DNA of 46,656 nt from a virus, in IMG/VR virus record IMGVR_UViG_3300046536_000127, positions 1 through 46,656 of that record, one strand, 5' to 3'. Under the pieces are notes generated by a model, which was not told the DNA's origin, did not search any database, and worked only from the letters and a program-made list of their open reading frames with translations. Below are positions 8,395-17,456 of this stretch, in pieces. The position numbers and the translations under genes were made by a program. Every line of letters begins with the position of its first letter. Position 1 is the stretch's first letter.

Positions 8395-10443
8395 ATGGCG
8401 ACAACTCGCCCCCTAAGTCCCGAGGATATTGTCGCCCGGGTCTCCCAGAAGCAGATGACCGCTTCAGGCTTCTACGACAGCCGACTGGCGCTGGAGCGCA
8501 CGCGCGTCACGAAGTATCTGAACGGCGAGCTTCCTCGGCGCACCAACGAAGGCTCGTCCTCGTACGTGGCCAGCGACGTCTACGACAGCGTCGAGATGAT
8601 GCGCGCTCAGTTGCAGGAGGTCTTCTCCGGTGGCGAGCAGATTGCGCAGTTCGATCCCGACCAGTTCATGAATGCAGGCCACTGTCGCATCGCGACCGAG
8701 GCGGCCCGCTACGTCATCTATCGTGAGAACGATGGCTTCAACATCTTCGGCAGCGCAATTTACGATGGTCTCGTAGCCCGCGCTGGCGTTGTGAAGGTGT
8801 TCTGGGAAGAGAAGTTCAAATACTCGGACGAAGAGTTCGAGGGCATCAGCCACGACGACGCGCAGGCTCTCGCCTCGCACGACGAGGTCGATACCTTCGA
8901 CGCCGAGGAGCAGCCTGACGGCAGCTTCAAGGGCTCGCTCACGCGCAAGCAGGACATCTCCAAGGTCACCATCGTCCCCATTGCTCCCGAAGAGTTTCTG
9001 ATCGAGAGCATTGCGACGTGCATCGACAAGGCCGTCTATTGCGGTCATCGCACGCCGAAGACGAAGGCTGAACTCATCGAGATGGGCGTAGACCCGAAGC
9101 TCGTTGCGTCCCTATCGGCCGACGACGCTCGTGCTCTGATGTTCTCCCCCGAGGTTCTCGCGCGCACTGCGCCCACCCGACAGAACGACGTCAACGACGA
9201 CCCGATCCAAGACGAACTCGAATACATCGTCTACTTTGAGAACTTCGTGCGTATGCAGATCGACCCCGCCAAGGGCGTCCGTCTCTACAAAATCTGCATC
9301 GCTGGCGACAAGCTGCTCTATCCGCCTGAGGAAGTCGACAAGGCTCCCTTCATTGCGTATGTGCCGCTGCCGGTCAGCCACGTGTTCTATGGCAACAACT
9401 TCGCACAGCGTGTGATCCACACTCAGAACGCCCGCACGGTCCTATTCCGTGGCGTCCTCGATCACACGGCCATCACGACCAACCCACGATGGGCTGTGGT
9501 CAACGGTGGCCTGATGAACCCGCGTGAGCTTCTCGACAACCGCCTTGGTGGTGTCGTGAACGTCCGCAGGCCAGACAGCGTGCAGCCCTTCCAGCAGGCC
9601 AACCTGAACCCCTACGTGTTCAATGTGCTTGGCATGCTGAACGACAACAACGAGAAGTCCACGGGCATCTCTGCGCTCTCGCAGGGTCTCGACAAGAGTG
9701 CCATCTCGACCCAGAACTCCAAGGGTCTTGTGGACACGATGATGAAGGTAAGCAGCATCCGCCAGAAGATCATGGCGCGCAACTTCGCTTACAACTTCCT
9801 CGTCCCGCTGATGCTGGAGGTCGTGCGTCTGCTCATCCTGAACCATCAGGACGAGAAGATCATCGAAATCTCTGGTCAGCCGATTGGGTTCACGCCCAAG
9901 CAATGGACTGAGCGCACCTCGTGCACCGTGTCCGCTCACCTCGGTTATGGTGAGAAGGATCAGGCCGCTATGGACCTCATGCAGGGCTACGAAGCCATGG
10001 CAAAGGACCCCGGCTTGGGTGGCATGTTCGGCAGCAAAGGCCGGTTCGCCATGCTCAGCGACATCGCGAAGCTCAAAGGCTTCACGAACTTCAACTCGTA
10101 TCTCGATCCCAATGCACCGCCTCCGGGTCCCGACCCGATCAAGATGGGTGAACTCCAGGTCAAGCAGCAGACTGCAAAGACTGCGCAGGACGCACTCACC
10201 ATCAAGCAGGCAGACGCCAGCCGACTGTTCGCCTTGGATCAAGCCAAGACGACGCAGCAGGACCAGCAGCTTGCTCTGTCCGCCGACAACCAGTCCCGCA
10301 CGAACGATCGGCAGGATGCAGAGACACGTGCTCGCATCGTACACGACGCTCAGGCACTGGCTCTGGAGGAGGACAAGATCAACAAGGACCACGAGGCCAA
10401 GATGAAAGCCGCATCACGACCAGCGGCTTCCAAGGCAGCTTAA
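8395..10443 (+). CDS. Portal protein (P22-like)
   Basis: The 682-residue protein follows the large terminase with a clear ribosome site (AAAGGAAAC). The N-terminus (SRLALERTRVTKYLNGELP and SSYVASDVYDSVEMMRAQL) and the overall length are like the large P22-type portals (P22 gp1 is about 725 residues), not the shorter T7 gp8. The C-terminal part (about residues 570-680) is long, Gln-rich and coiled-coil-like, as expected for a barrel or crown extension. It forms the dodecameric DNA channel at one capsid vertex. Confidence 0.88.
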   Translation: MATTRPLSPEDIVARVSQKQMTASGFYDSRLALERTRVTKYLNGELPRRTNEGSSSYVASDVYDSVEMMRAQLQEVFSGGEQIAQFDPDQFMNAGHCRIATEAARYVIYRENDGFNIFGSAIYDGLVARAGVVKVFWEEKFKYSDEEFEGISHDDAQALASHDEVDTFDAEEQPDGSFKGSLTRKQDISKVTIVPIAPEEFLIESIATCIDKAVYCGHRTPKTKAELIEMGVDPKLVASLSADDARALMFSPEVLARTAPTRQNDVNDDPIQDELEYIVYFENFVRMQIDPAKGVRLYKICIAGDKLLYPPEEVDKAPFIAYVPLPVSHVFYGNNFAQRVIHTQNARTVLFRGVLDHTAITTNPRWAVVNGGLMNPRELLDNRLGGVVNVRRPDSVQPFQQANLNPYVFNVLGMLNDNNEKSTGISALSQGLDKSAISTQNSKGLVDTMMKVSSIRQKIMARNFAYNFLVPLMLEVVRLLILNHQDEKIIEISGQPIGFTPKQWTERTSCTVSAHLGYGEKDQAAMDLMQGYEAMAKDPGLGGMFGSKGRFAMLSDIAKLKGFTNFNSYLDPNAPPPGPDPIKMGELQVKQQTAKTAQDALTIKQADASRLFALDQAKTTQQDQQLALSADNQSRTNDRQDAETRARIVHDAQALALEEDKINKDHEAKMKAASRPAASKAA

Positions 10444-10450
10444 GGACTAA

Positions 10451-10765
10451 ATGGACGACGCAACGATCCTCGAACTGGGAGGCTTCTGTACGGAGCTTCT
10501 CAGTTCGGAGGCGTTCGCGGCGCTCACTGCAATGTATTCCCAGCAGTGCGCCACGGACATCCTCAACACCGACCCGAAGAACGCCAAAGAACGCGAAGGC
10601 ATTTATGCCGCCTACCAAGGTTTCTCAGGCTTCCTAGCGCTGACGCAGAAGTTCTCTGCCGCGCACACCAAACTAACTGAACAGAAGACGTCCGAGACCA
10701 CCCAAGAAGTCGATTACTTCGACCACGAGGGCGTCCACGACATCTATAGGAATGACAACGACTAA
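10451..10765 (+). CDS. Hypothetical protein between portal and scaffold
   Basis: The 104-residue acidic, mostly helical protein starts after AAGGACTAA and ends in a TAATG overlap with the scaffold gene. Its C-terminus is very acidic (VDYFDHEGVHDIYRNDND). The location inside the head-assembly cluster suggests an assembly or decoration role, but I do not recognise a family. Confidence 0.75.
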   Translation: MDDATILELGGFCTELLSSEAFAALTAMYSQQCATDILNTDPKNAKEREGIYAAYQGFSGFLALTQKFSAAHTKLTEQKTSETTQEVDYFDHEGVHDIYRNDND

Positions 10766-11847
10766 TGACGACGGCCATCAACTCCAACGACGCCGCATTG
10801 ACTGACGTAGAATACCCGGAAGAGATCAACGATGACGATTTCGTTGCTGCTCTCCTTGGCGACAGTGATCCCGAAGAGGGTGACGACGCTTCTGCAAAGA
10901 AGCCATCGAAGAAAGAAGCTGAAGCCGACGAAGACGAAGAGAACGCCAACGACGCCGAGAACGAACCCGAGAACGAGGACGCTGAAGACGAGCCATCCGA
11001 GGACGAGGAAGAGAACGAAGGCGACGAGGACGAAGAGAACGACGAAGGCGAAGACAAATCGAAGCGCAAGTTTGCCGATGACAGTGACGAGACGTACGTC
11101 AAGGTCAAGGAAGGTGACACTGAGCATGAGGTTAAGGTCTCCGACCTGAAGCGTCTCTTTGGTCAAGAGGCTGCTCTCACCCGCAAGTCGCAAGAAGTCG
11201 CCACTGAGCGCGAGGCCGTTAACACCAAACGCACTGAGAACGTCACTGCGTACAACGCCCTCCTGCAGCGTGCGACCGCGCGAGCGGACAAATACCGCGC
11301 TCTGCCGTGGACCCAGTACATGAAGGACCCGAATATCCCCGCTGAGCATCTGCAGGAACTCACTGCAGAGGCGAACGAGGCTATTCAGGAAGAGGCGTTC
11401 CTCAAGAACGAACTCACCTCCTACGTCGAAAAGATCACCGCTGAGCAGAAGGCTGCGGCGAAGAAGCAGTCCGCTGATTGTCTGAAGGCTCTCAAGAACC
11501 CCGAGAGCCCTTCGTACATCAAGAACTGGAATGACGCGCTCTACGCGGACATTCGCAACTTCGCAGTTGATCAGGGCTTTGACGCAAAGGTCGTCACGTC
11601 CCTCAACGATCCCGCTGCTTTCAAAGTGCTGCACATGGCGATGCAGTTCAAGAAGGGTGCCAACAAGGTCTTGACCAAGAAGGTGAACAAGACCCCGACG
11701 CGCATCGTGAAGAACTCCGCATCAACCCCCGCAGTTCGCGACAACGCAAAGAAAGTCACGGCCAAGTCGGCTGTGCAGAAGGCGAAGCAGTCTGGCTCTC
11801 AGGCCGACGCCGCCAACGCATTCCTCGCCATGTTTGATGGCGAGTAA
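10765..11847 (+). CDS. Scaffolding protein
   Basis: The 360-residue protein has a highly acidic low-complexity section (about residues 25-95, mostly E and D). A charged helical region follows, then a basic C-terminus rich in K (KKGANKVLTKKVNKTPTRI). An acidic front half and a basic C-terminal helix directly upstream of the major capsid gene is the usual pattern of a tailed-phage scaffold, which co-assembles with capsid and then leaves. The start overlaps the upstream stop. Confidence 0.8.
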   Translation: MTTAINSNDAALTDVEYPEEINDDDFVAALLGDSDPEEGDDASAKKPSKKEAEADEDEENANDAENEPENEDAEDEPSEDEEENEGDEDEENDEGEDKSKRKFADDSDETYVKVKEGDTEHEVKVSDLKRLFGQEAALTRKSQEVATEREAVNTKRTENVTAYNALLQRATARADKYRALPWTQYMKDPNIPAEHLQELTAEANEAIQEEAFLKNELTSYVEKITAEQKAAAKKQSADCLKALKNPESPSYIKNWNDALYADIRNFAVDQGFDAKVVTSLNDPAAFKVLHMAMQFKKGANKVLTKKVNKTPTRIVKNSASTPAVRDNAKKVTAKSAVQKAKQSGSQADAANAFLAMFDGE

Positions 11848-11883
11848 CACACCACTACATTTGCAGAAGAGACTAAATTTCTA

Positions 11884-12789
11884 ATGGCTCAGTATCAGAC
11901 TTACCAGATGGTCGGCATCAAGGAAGACGTGGCCGACGTCATCACCAACCTCTCGCCGCGCAAGACGCCCTTCCAGAGCGCCATCGGCTCGGAGAAGATC
12001 ACCCAGCCGCTGTTCCAGTGGCAGGAAGATTCGCTGCGCGCACCGGCCCAGAACGCTGCGGTCGAAGGCGCGGACCCGACCTTCATCACCGTCTCTCCGA
12101 CCACGATGAAGTCGAACTACACGCAAATCTTCACCGAGGCGGTCACCGTCTCCGACCGTGCCGACGTCGTCTCGACCTACGGCCGGAAGAAAGAGTTCGC
12201 TTACCAGATGGCCAAGACGGCCGCTGCGCTGAAGCGTGACGTGGAAATCGCCTACATCGGCCTCGCCGGTACCAAGGCTGCGGGTAACGGCTCGACCGTC
12301 CCCTCGACCTTCGATTCCGCTCAGGTCCAGATCGCCAGCGCCAACGTCGTTCGCACCGCGAATAACGATGACCCGCTGACGGAGCAGTTGCTCGTCTCGG
12401 CGCTGCAGAAGTCGTACGAGAGCGGCGCTGAGCCGTCCCGCATCATGGTGACCCCGACCAACTCGGTGACCCTCGCGGGCTTCGCTGCGGCGGCTGGTCG
12501 TTACCGGACCCTCTCGGGCTCCGATGCGAAGAAGCTCGTCAACGTCGTCAACCTGTATGTCTCGCCGTTCGGTGAGCAGAAGGTCGAGATCAACCGCTGG
12601 CTCCGTACGGAGAACACGCTGGTTTACGAACCCGACATGTGGTCGAAGCCGACCCTTCGTCCGTGGGAGCGTAAGGACCTCGCGAAGACCGGCGACAGCA
12701 CCAAGGCCATGTTGCTGGGCGAGTTCTCGCTCAAGCACAAGAACAGCCTCGGCTCTGCGCTGATCGTCCAGAAGACCACTGGCTTCTAA
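11884..12789 (+). CDS. Major capsid protein (SU10/DUF5309 type)
   Basis: This 301-residue protein starts MAQYQTYQMVGIKEDVADVI and contains LSPRKTPFQSAIG and FTEAVTVSDRADVVSTYGR. These are characteristic of the HK97-fold major head proteins of the DUF5309/SU10 group and unlike T7 gp10. It is preceded by the scaffold and followed at once by a strong terminator, the usual arrangement for a highly expressed capsid gene. Its codon use is regular and GC-rich at third positions. Confidence 0.88.
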   Translation: MAQYQTYQMVGIKEDVADVITNLSPRKTPFQSAIGSEKITQPLFQWQEDSLRAPAQNAAVEGADPTFITVSPTTMKSNYTQIFTEAVTVSDRADVVSTYGRKKEFAYQMAKTAAALKRDVEIAYIGLAGTKAAGNGSTVPSTFDSAQVQIASANVVRTANNDDPLTEQLLVSALQKSYESGAEPSRIMVTPTNSVTLAGFAAAAGRYRTLSGSDAKKLVNVVNLYVSPFGEQKVEINRWLRTENTLVYEPDMWSKPTLRPWERKDLAKTGDSTKAMLLGEFSLKHKNSLGSALIVQKTTGF

Positions 12790-12802
12790 GGTCAAACAAA
12801 TG

Positions 12803-12834
12803 GGGGCACGGGTAATTCCGTGTCCCTATTTTTG
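12803..12834 (+). terminator. Intrinsic terminator after major capsid gene
   Basis: A 9-bp stem (GGGGCACGG with CCGTGTCCC, one G-U pair) with a 6-nt loop lies at 12803-12826. It is followed by TATTTTTG. It sits directly after the capsid stop and before the next ribosome site, so it probably attenuates transcription into downstream head-tail genes. Confidence 0.85.
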
Positions 12835-12845
12835 CTTTTGAGAAT

Positions 12846-13172
12846 ATGTCCAAAGAAACTTTCTACGAAGAACCCGTCCTCCTCGATACGCTTGTTGCCT
12901 TCGACGAAGACCGCGCCTCCAACGAACTGATCGTTAAGCGGACGCAGGAAATCCCCGACGAATTCCTGACCAGTCTGCAGCATGAGCGCCTTGATAGCAT
13001 CTCCACACCCACGGGCGAGATGCACAAGGTAGCCAGCATTCCCGTCGAGGTCGTCGATGACCTCTATCGCAAATACGGCTTCGACGTGATGACCGCGCCC
13101 GCACGTGAGGTGCTCTCGATGCTGCGTCGATACGCGCTCGACAAATTCATCACGACCAACAAACGCATCTAA
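12846..13172 (+). CDS. Hypothetical head-region protein (108 aa)
   Basis: The 108-residue protein MSKETFYEEPVLLDTLVAFD... ends with KFITTNKRI. It is acidic at the N-terminus and basic at the end. It lies between the capsid terminator and the head-tail adaptor gene, so a head completion or minor virion role is possible. No motif is recognised. Confidence 0.75.
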   Translation: MSKETFYEEPVLLDTLVAFDEDRASNELIVKRTQEIPDEFLTSLQHERLDSISTPTGEMHKVASIPVEVVDDLYRKYGFDVMTAPAREVLSMLRRYALDKFITTNKRI

Positions 13173-13181
13173 GGAAACCCT

Positions 13182-13823
13182 GTGACCCTCGGTGAACTGA
13201 AGGCCCAATTCAAGGCGCTGTTGAACAACGGCATCGTCAACAACAACGCAGCATTGGTCTCGACCTTCGTGAACCAAGGCATCCAGCGTATCCAGCGCGA
13301 ACTCCGTGTCCCGTTCATGGAGAAGCAAATCCTGTACACCATCCCCGACAGCTACACGAAGCTGGGCATCCCCAGTGACCTCCTGCAGCTTATCTCGATC
13401 CAGGTAGACCGAGACGGGGATGGCGTCCTCGAATACGAACTCCAGCGCGTCGATCTGAACCGCGTCATGGGCGCGTCGCAAGACGTAGGCCCTCCCTCGA
13501 TCTACGCGCGCCAAGGTGCCGCTTGGTATCTGGGACCTCGGCCCTGCGTGGGCGACAAAGTCCTCATCACCTATTACGCCGAATTCTCCGCGCTCGTGGC
13601 CGACACGGACAGCAACACGATGTCCAAGGTCGCATGGGACGCTGTGGCCTACGCGGCTCTCGTGGCCGCCTCGTCGTATCTCAATGACGACCGCAAGGCC
13701 GGGTTCGAGCAAGACTTCCAGCGCATCATGGCGACCCTGCAGGACCAAGCGGACAGCGACGAGTTGACCGCAGATGCCGCAGTGCGCCCCGCGCTCTACT
13801 TTGACCGAGGCGATGAATGGTAA
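13182..13823 (+). CDS. Head-tail adaptor / head completion protein
   Basis: The GTG start follows a good ribosome site (AAGGAAACCCT). The 213-residue protein begins with a helix (MTLGELKAQFKALLN), then has NQGIQRIQRELRVPFME and a beta-rich middle (YTIPDSYTKLGIPSDLLQLI). A later helical segment (AWDAVAYAALVAASSYLND) leads into LQDQADSDELT. This order matches the small adaptor proteins of P22 gp4/SU10-like phages that bind below the portal. It overlaps the following fibre gene by 7 bases. Confidence 0.75.
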   Translation: MTLGELKAQFKALLNNGIVNNNAALVSTFVNQGIQRIQRELRVPFMEKQILYTIPDSYTKLGIPSDLLQLISIQVDRDGDGVLEYELQRVDLNRVMGASQDVGPPSIYARQGAAWYLGPRPCVGDKVLITYYAEFSALVADTDSNTMSKVAWDAVAYAALVAASSYLNDDRKAGFEQDFQRIMATLQDQADSDELTADAAVRPALYFDRGDEW

Positions 13824-14938
13824 ACCCGACGCCCACCAGTTTCTACGCTGACGGCACTTCCTATGACGAGGCAGAGGTGGTCACGAACGATCACCCGTCC
13901 TCCTCGCAGGCCAGCGCTGCGCCTAGCTCTTTCTTCACTGATGGTGGGCTGGTCGGTGCTGAAGACGTCACTCACAACGACGTCACGCCCTCAGGACCGT
14001 CCTCCCCGATGCCTAGCTCGTTCTTCACGGACGGCGGGCTGGTAGGTGCAGAGACGGTCACCAACAACGACAACGTCCCTGACAGCACTCCGCGTCCTGC
14101 GCCAACGTCATTCTATCCTGACGGCAATCTCTACGACTTCCTGTCGCAGGAGAGCGCAGTGGTCGCGCTGCTGAAGCAACTCGCAGCCACGACGACGACC
14201 AATGCAGACGCAGCTTCCACCTCGGCCTCACAGTCCTCCACCTCGGCCTCTCAGGCTGCGACGTCGGCGGCTAACGCTGCTGCGTCGGTTCAGGCTGTTG
14301 CAGGCACGGCTACGCCTATCGTGGACGGCACAGCAACTGTCGGCTCAAGCTCCAAATGGGCCCACGAGGATCACGTCCATCCAACGGACACCTCGCGCGC
14401 CTCGGTGACTGCGGTCGCTCTCAAAGCGGACAAGACCTACGTCGATACGCAGGACGCTGCAGGCAAGTCCTACACGGACGCTGCGGTAGCTCCGAAGGCC
14501 GACAAGACCTACGTCGATACGCAGGACGCCGCTGGCAAGACCTACACGGACGCGGCAGTCGCTCCTAAGGCCAACACGACCTACGTGGACGCGGCAGACA
14601 ACGCTCGCGTCAAGCTCGCAGGCGGCCAGACCCTAACGGGCGGCTTCACGATCACTTCGGTGCCCCTCGGCACCCTCTCCAGCTTCACGCCGAATCCTCT
14701 GCTCGGAAACTATCAGTACGGCTACAACAACGGAGCCTTCACGATCACAGCGCCGACCGTCGATTGTGCTGTGGACATTCTCCTAGTCAACCTTGCTGCC
14801 GCTGGAGCCATCACGTTCTCCGGCTTCCGTGGGGGCCTCACTGGTGAACCTCTGACGACCGCGAACGGGAGTTGCTTCCTGCTTTCGATCAGGCGCATCG
14901 CTGGTGTGCCTATGTACATCGTCAAGGCGCTGCAGTAG
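13817..14938 (+). CDS. Tail fibre or appendage protein with repeats
   Basis: The 373-residue protein carries four N-terminal repeats with cores PTSFYADG, PSSFFTDGG, PSSFFTDGG and PTSFYPDG (about residues 4-100). Next comes an Ala/Ser/Thr-rich coiled-coil-like section, then the sequence WAHEDHVHPTDTSRAS, typical of phage fibre linkers. Three copies of (A/D)KTYVDTQDAAGK-like units follow, and a compact beta C-terminus. The pattern fits a trimeric fibre shaft with a C-terminal host-binding or next-fibre-binding head. Confidence 0.7.
   Translation: MVNPTPTSFYADGTSYDEAEVVTNDHPSSSQASAAPSSFFTDGGLVGAEDVTHNDVTPSGPSSPMPSSFFTDGGLVGAETVTNNDNVPDSTPRPAPTSFYPDGNLYDFLSQESAVVALLKQLAATTTTNADAASTSASQSSTSASQAATSAANAAASVQAVAGTATPIVDGTATVGSSSKWAHEDHVHPTDTSRASVTAVALKADKTYVDTQDAAGKSYTDAAVAPKADKTYVDTQDAAGKTYTDAAVAPKANTTYVDAADNARVKLAGGQTLTGGFTITSVPLGTLSSFTPNPLLGNYQYGYNNGAFTITAPTVDCAVDILLVNLAAAGAITFSGFRGGLTGEPLTTANGSCFLLSIRRIAGVPMYIVKALQ
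14429..14554 (+). repeat. 72-bp tandem coding repeat in fibre gene
   Basis: The segment starting gacaagacctacgtcgatac at 14429 recurs at 14501 with only a few differences across about 54 bases. A third, more diverged unit follows near 14573. It encodes fibre-shaft repeats and could mediate length variation. Confidence 0.85.
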
Positions 14939-15609
14939 TGGCGCAGGTTCAGATCAACATCACGACGTCCCAGACGTTCGTGGTGCCGCATGACTGCATC
15001 AAATGGGACAGCATCGAGTGTGTTGGCCCCGGCTACGCAGGCGGCACAGGCGGCTCAAGCTCTGGAGGCGGTGGTGCTCCGGGCGGCAATGGTGGTGGCG
15101 GTGGCGCTTATGCTGTCGCCTTCAACCGTGCTGCCACACCCGGCGCGTCCCTTGGTGCCACGGTGGGCACACAGTCCTCCGTCGTCGCAACCAACTTCGC
15201 AGGCCTTTGCATCGCCGCTGCAGCCAATGGCAGCACTGGTGGTCAGGCTGCGTCCAGTGCGGGCGACAGCACAGCGAGTGGCAGCAACGGCGCCGCAGGC
15301 GGTCCAGCAGGACAGAACGGCTTCTCCACAGGCGGCAATGGAGGCACCAGCGGTGCAGGCGCAGGCCCTTATGGTGGCCCGGCCGTAGGCGGTGGCGCAG
15401 GCCAGCTAGTTGGTGGTGGTGCTGCTGCGGCTGGCGCAGGCGGCTCAGGTAACCCTTGGGGCGGCGGTGGCGGCGGTGGTGGCGGTAGCTCCTACTTCTC
15501 AGGCCCGCGTCCCGGTGGCGCAGGCGGCGCAGGCTACCAAGGCATCATCGTTCTCAAATACACGCCCTTCATTCCAATCCAATTCAACATGCCCATGCTC
15601 GGCATGTGA
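14938..15609 (+). CDS. Glycine-rich tail adhesin-like protein
   Basis: I place the start at the GTG overlapping the fibre stop (TAGTG at 14936-14940); a ribosome-site-like AAGG lies upstream. This gives 223 residues. After a short beta N-terminus (VQINITTSQTFVVP) the protein is dominated by Gly runs and GGxGG motifs from about residue 33 to 200. It ends GYQGIIVLKYTPF. Glycine-rich domains closing with a G-x-I-x-L-x-Y strand occur in phage tail-tip adhesins (polyglycine-helix packing, as in T-even gp38-like proteins). It probably contacts the host surface. Confidence 0.7.
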   Translation: MAQVQINITTSQTFVVPHDCIKWDSIECVGPGYAGGTGGSSSGGGGAPGGNGGGGGAYAVAFNRAATPGASLGATVGTQSSVVATNFAGLCIAAAANGSTGGQAASSAGDSTASGSNGAAGGPAGQNGFSTGGNGGTSGAGAGPYGGPAVGGGAGQLVGGGAAAAGAGGSGNPWGGGGGGGGGSSYFSGPRPGGAGGAGYQGIIVLKYTPFIPIQFNMPMLGM

Positions 15610-15618
15610 GGACTATTC

Positions 15619-16506
15619 ATGACCGCACTTAACCGTGAGGCGAGCATCAGCAAGACGCTCACCTACGAAGGTGGCTGGACCAACAACAAGAATGATCCAG
15701 GTCACGCGACCAACTGGGGCATCACGATTGCTGACGCTCGCCTGTACTGGAAGCACGACGCTTCCCCGTACGACGTCAGGAACATGCCGAAGTCAGTCGC
15801 CATCGCCATCTATCGCTTCAAGTATTGGGGCGCTATGGGCTGCGATGATCGCCCGTCCGGTCCCGACTTCGTAGACTTCGACTTCGGCGTCAACAGCGGC
15901 ATCTCGCGGGCTCTCAAGCTCCGAGAGAAGCTCGACGCACAGAAGCTCTCGCCCATCAACTACGTGAAGGCGCAGACCAAAGCGCGCCTGTCGTTCCTGA
16001 CGAACCTCCGCACGTGGCAGTTCTTCGGCAAAGGCTGGGGACGCCGCGTCGCTGACGTGCAGGCTACTGGCGTCCGCATGGCCGTAGAGGCCGTAGGGAA
16101 ACCTGTGGGCCCCTCAATGGAGCGTCGGTCGGCAGAGGCTTCCTCGCGCTCGACCAAGCACACCACGGCAGCAACTGCGACCGCAGGCTCATCGCCAATC
16201 TTGGCGCACCTCGGTGCCCTCGACACTTCGACCGAGATTGGCCTGTGTGTCCTCGGGCTCGTTGTGGGCTTCGGCCTTCTCTATTTCATCTGGCACGCCG
16301 TGCATGCTTCGCACCTCGCTGCCGCCTACAAGGACCAAATCCCGTGCGAGCCTACTTCGCAGACCTCTGGGCCCGAATTGAACTCCGATGGCACGCTCTC
16401 GCCATCGTCCTCCTCGCCGCAGCCCCCGGCATCCTCGACTGGCTTGGCGTCATCGACCTCAAGCCCATCCTTATGCACGTCGTGTCAGAAAGCGTTGCCG
16501 ACCTGA
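15619..16506 (+). CDS. Endolysin, GH108 type, with C-terminal membrane segment
   Basis: The start follows GAGGA. Residues 13-40 contain YEGGWTNNKNDPGHATNWGI, the glycosyl-hydrolase-108 signature with its catalytic Glu in EGG. The following FVDFDFGVNSG and KARLSFLTNL match the rest of that family. The enzyme would cleave peptidoglycan glycan strands. A hydrophobic segment near residues 205-227 (IGLCVLGLVVGFGLLYFIW) suggests membrane anchoring or signal-arrest-like control. The last 55 residues are Ser/Pro-rich and are encoded over the next gene in another frame. Confidence 0.85.
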   Translation: MTALNREASISKTLTYEGGWTNNKNDPGHATNWGITIADARLYWKHDASPYDVRNMPKSVAIAIYRFKYWGAMGCDDRPSGPDFVDFDFGVNSGISRALKLREKLDAQKLSPINYVKAQTKARLSFLTNLRTWQFFGKGWGRRVADVQATGVRMAVEAVGKPVGPSMERRSAEASSRSTKHTTAATATAGSSPILAHLGALDTSTEIGLCVLGLVVGFGLLYFIWHAVHASHLAAAYKDQIPCEPTSQTSGPELNSDGTLSPSSSSPQPPASSTGLASSTSSPSLCTSCQKALPT

Positions 16507-16595
16507 TCGTCGGCTGCTTGCCCTTCGTGCTCGCCTTCGTGCGACCGATGCTGGCCGTTACGCCTGCCACTGTGCCCCTTGAGGAAGACGAATGA
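16344..16595 (+). CDS. Small membrane protein, holin candidate
   Basis: I choose the GTG at 16344 because AAGGA lies at 16330-16334 with ideal spacing; the frame stays open further upstream but only in the endolysin shadow. The 83-residue product has two hydrophobic segments (ALAIVLLAAAPGILDWLGVI and SVADLIVGCLPFVLAFV) and an acidic tail (VPLEEDE). It overlaps the endolysin gene by 163 bases out of frame. Two transmembrane helices next to an endolysin fit a class II holin, by inference. Confidence 0.7.
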   Translation: MRAYFADLWARIELRWHALAIVLLAAAPGILDWLGVIDLKPILMHVVSESVADLIVGCLPFVLAFVRPMLAVTPATVPLEEDE

Positions 16596-17023
16596 ACTTC
16601 CTTTGGGGCTTAGTGCTTAAGCTCCCGCAGTTGCTCTTGGGTCTCTTCAACAAGGCCCAAGACACTGCACAGGTCCAAAGCAACAACGCCAAAGACGTCA
16701 CCGTCGCCGCACTATCGGCAGACACTGCACACTTCAATGCAGTGAAGGACGTGACGATGGCAATGTTCTCGCATCCCATCTTCTGGGTCGCGTGGGGCCT
16801 CGGGGTCTTCCCGGTGCTTAGCTATCACTCACTCATCTTCTTCGTCAGCACGTTCCCGTATCTGTGGCACTGGGCCACAGGCATCGACGCGAGACTTGCT
16901 GTCCTCAGGGTCCCCACGGAGGAGCTTAGCTACGGCCAGATGGTCGTCGGCTCTGTCTTCACTCTCACTGGGGCGTCAACTCTCGTAGCCGGGCTTACAG
17001 CCGCATGGACCAAGAGAATCTAA
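16592..17023 (+). CDS. Membrane protein of the lysis cluster
   Basis: The 143-residue protein starts in an ATGA overlap with the holin candidate. It has an amphipathic N-terminus (FLWGLVLKLPQLLLGLF), a middle membrane region about residues 51-83 (PIFWVAWGLGVFPVLSYHSL onward), and a C-terminal hydrophobic helix (MVVGSVFTLTGASTLVAGL). It may be a holin, antiholin or pinholin-like partner. Position is the main evidence. Confidence 0.7.
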   Translation: MNFLWGLVLKLPQLLLGLFNKAQDTAQVQSNNAKDVTVAALSADTAHFNAVKDVTMAMFSHPIFWVAWGLGVFPVLSYHSLIFFVSTFPYLWHWATGIDARLAVLRVPTEELSYGQMVVGSVFTLTGASTLVAGLTAAWTKRI

Positions 17024-17187
17024 TGGACACCGTAACCACTGCAGGCGCGGGCGTGATGGTCACCGCTCCTCTCTGGATCGACACGCTCAATCCGTACGTC
17101 CAGTTCACTGTGGCCGTCCTCGGCGGCTTGTGGATCGCGACCAAAATCGTCACCACCATTTACTCTACGTTCTTCAAGAAAGACTGA
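17023..17187 (+). CDS. Tiny membrane protein, possible holin/antiholin
   Basis: The ATG at 17023 sits in a TAATG overlap and has AAGAGA five bases upstream. An alternative ATG at 17005 lacks a site. The 54-residue product has one or two hydrophobic stretches (GAGVMVTAPLWI and YVQFTVAVLGGLWIATKIV) and a basic end (FFKKD). Three consecutive small membrane proteins after the endolysin probably share lysis timing. Confidence 0.65.
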   Translation: MDTVTTAGAGVMVTAPLWIDTLNPYVQFTVAVLGGLWIATKIVTTIYSTFFKKD

Positions 17188-17456
17188 TGGCTCTGAAAAT
17201 GAGCGAGGGCTTCGGCACCTCGCAGGTTGCAGTAACGACTGCAGCTACCAAGGTTGTCCCCGGCGCGTCCGGTCGAGACACCGTCACTCTCTACAACACT
17301 GGCACCGCTACGGCCTACGTCGGCAACAGCGCGAACGTCACGACCTCCACAGGCTTCCCCATCATCGCTGGTGCGGCTCTCGTCATGGAGGCCACGCTTG
17401 ACATCTACGCAATCGGTGCTGCTGCCACGACCTTCGCAGTTCTGCAGGAGGGCTAA
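17187..17456 (+). CDS. Small beta-sandwich virion protein
   Basis: The ATG is in a TGATG overlap. The 89-residue product MALKMSEGFGTSQVAV... contains a repeating beta pattern (RDTVTLYNTGTATAYVGNSA, then LDIYAIGAAATTFAVLQEG). Such short NTGTATAYVG-type domains are found in phage head decorations and tail-fibre accessory proteins. Its place just before the esterase-like tail protein suggests a virion role. Confidence 0.65.
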   Translation: MALKMSEGFGTSQVAVTTAATKVVPGASGRDTVTLYNTGTATAYVGNSANVTTSTGFPIIAGAALVMEATLDIYAIGAAATTFAVLQEG

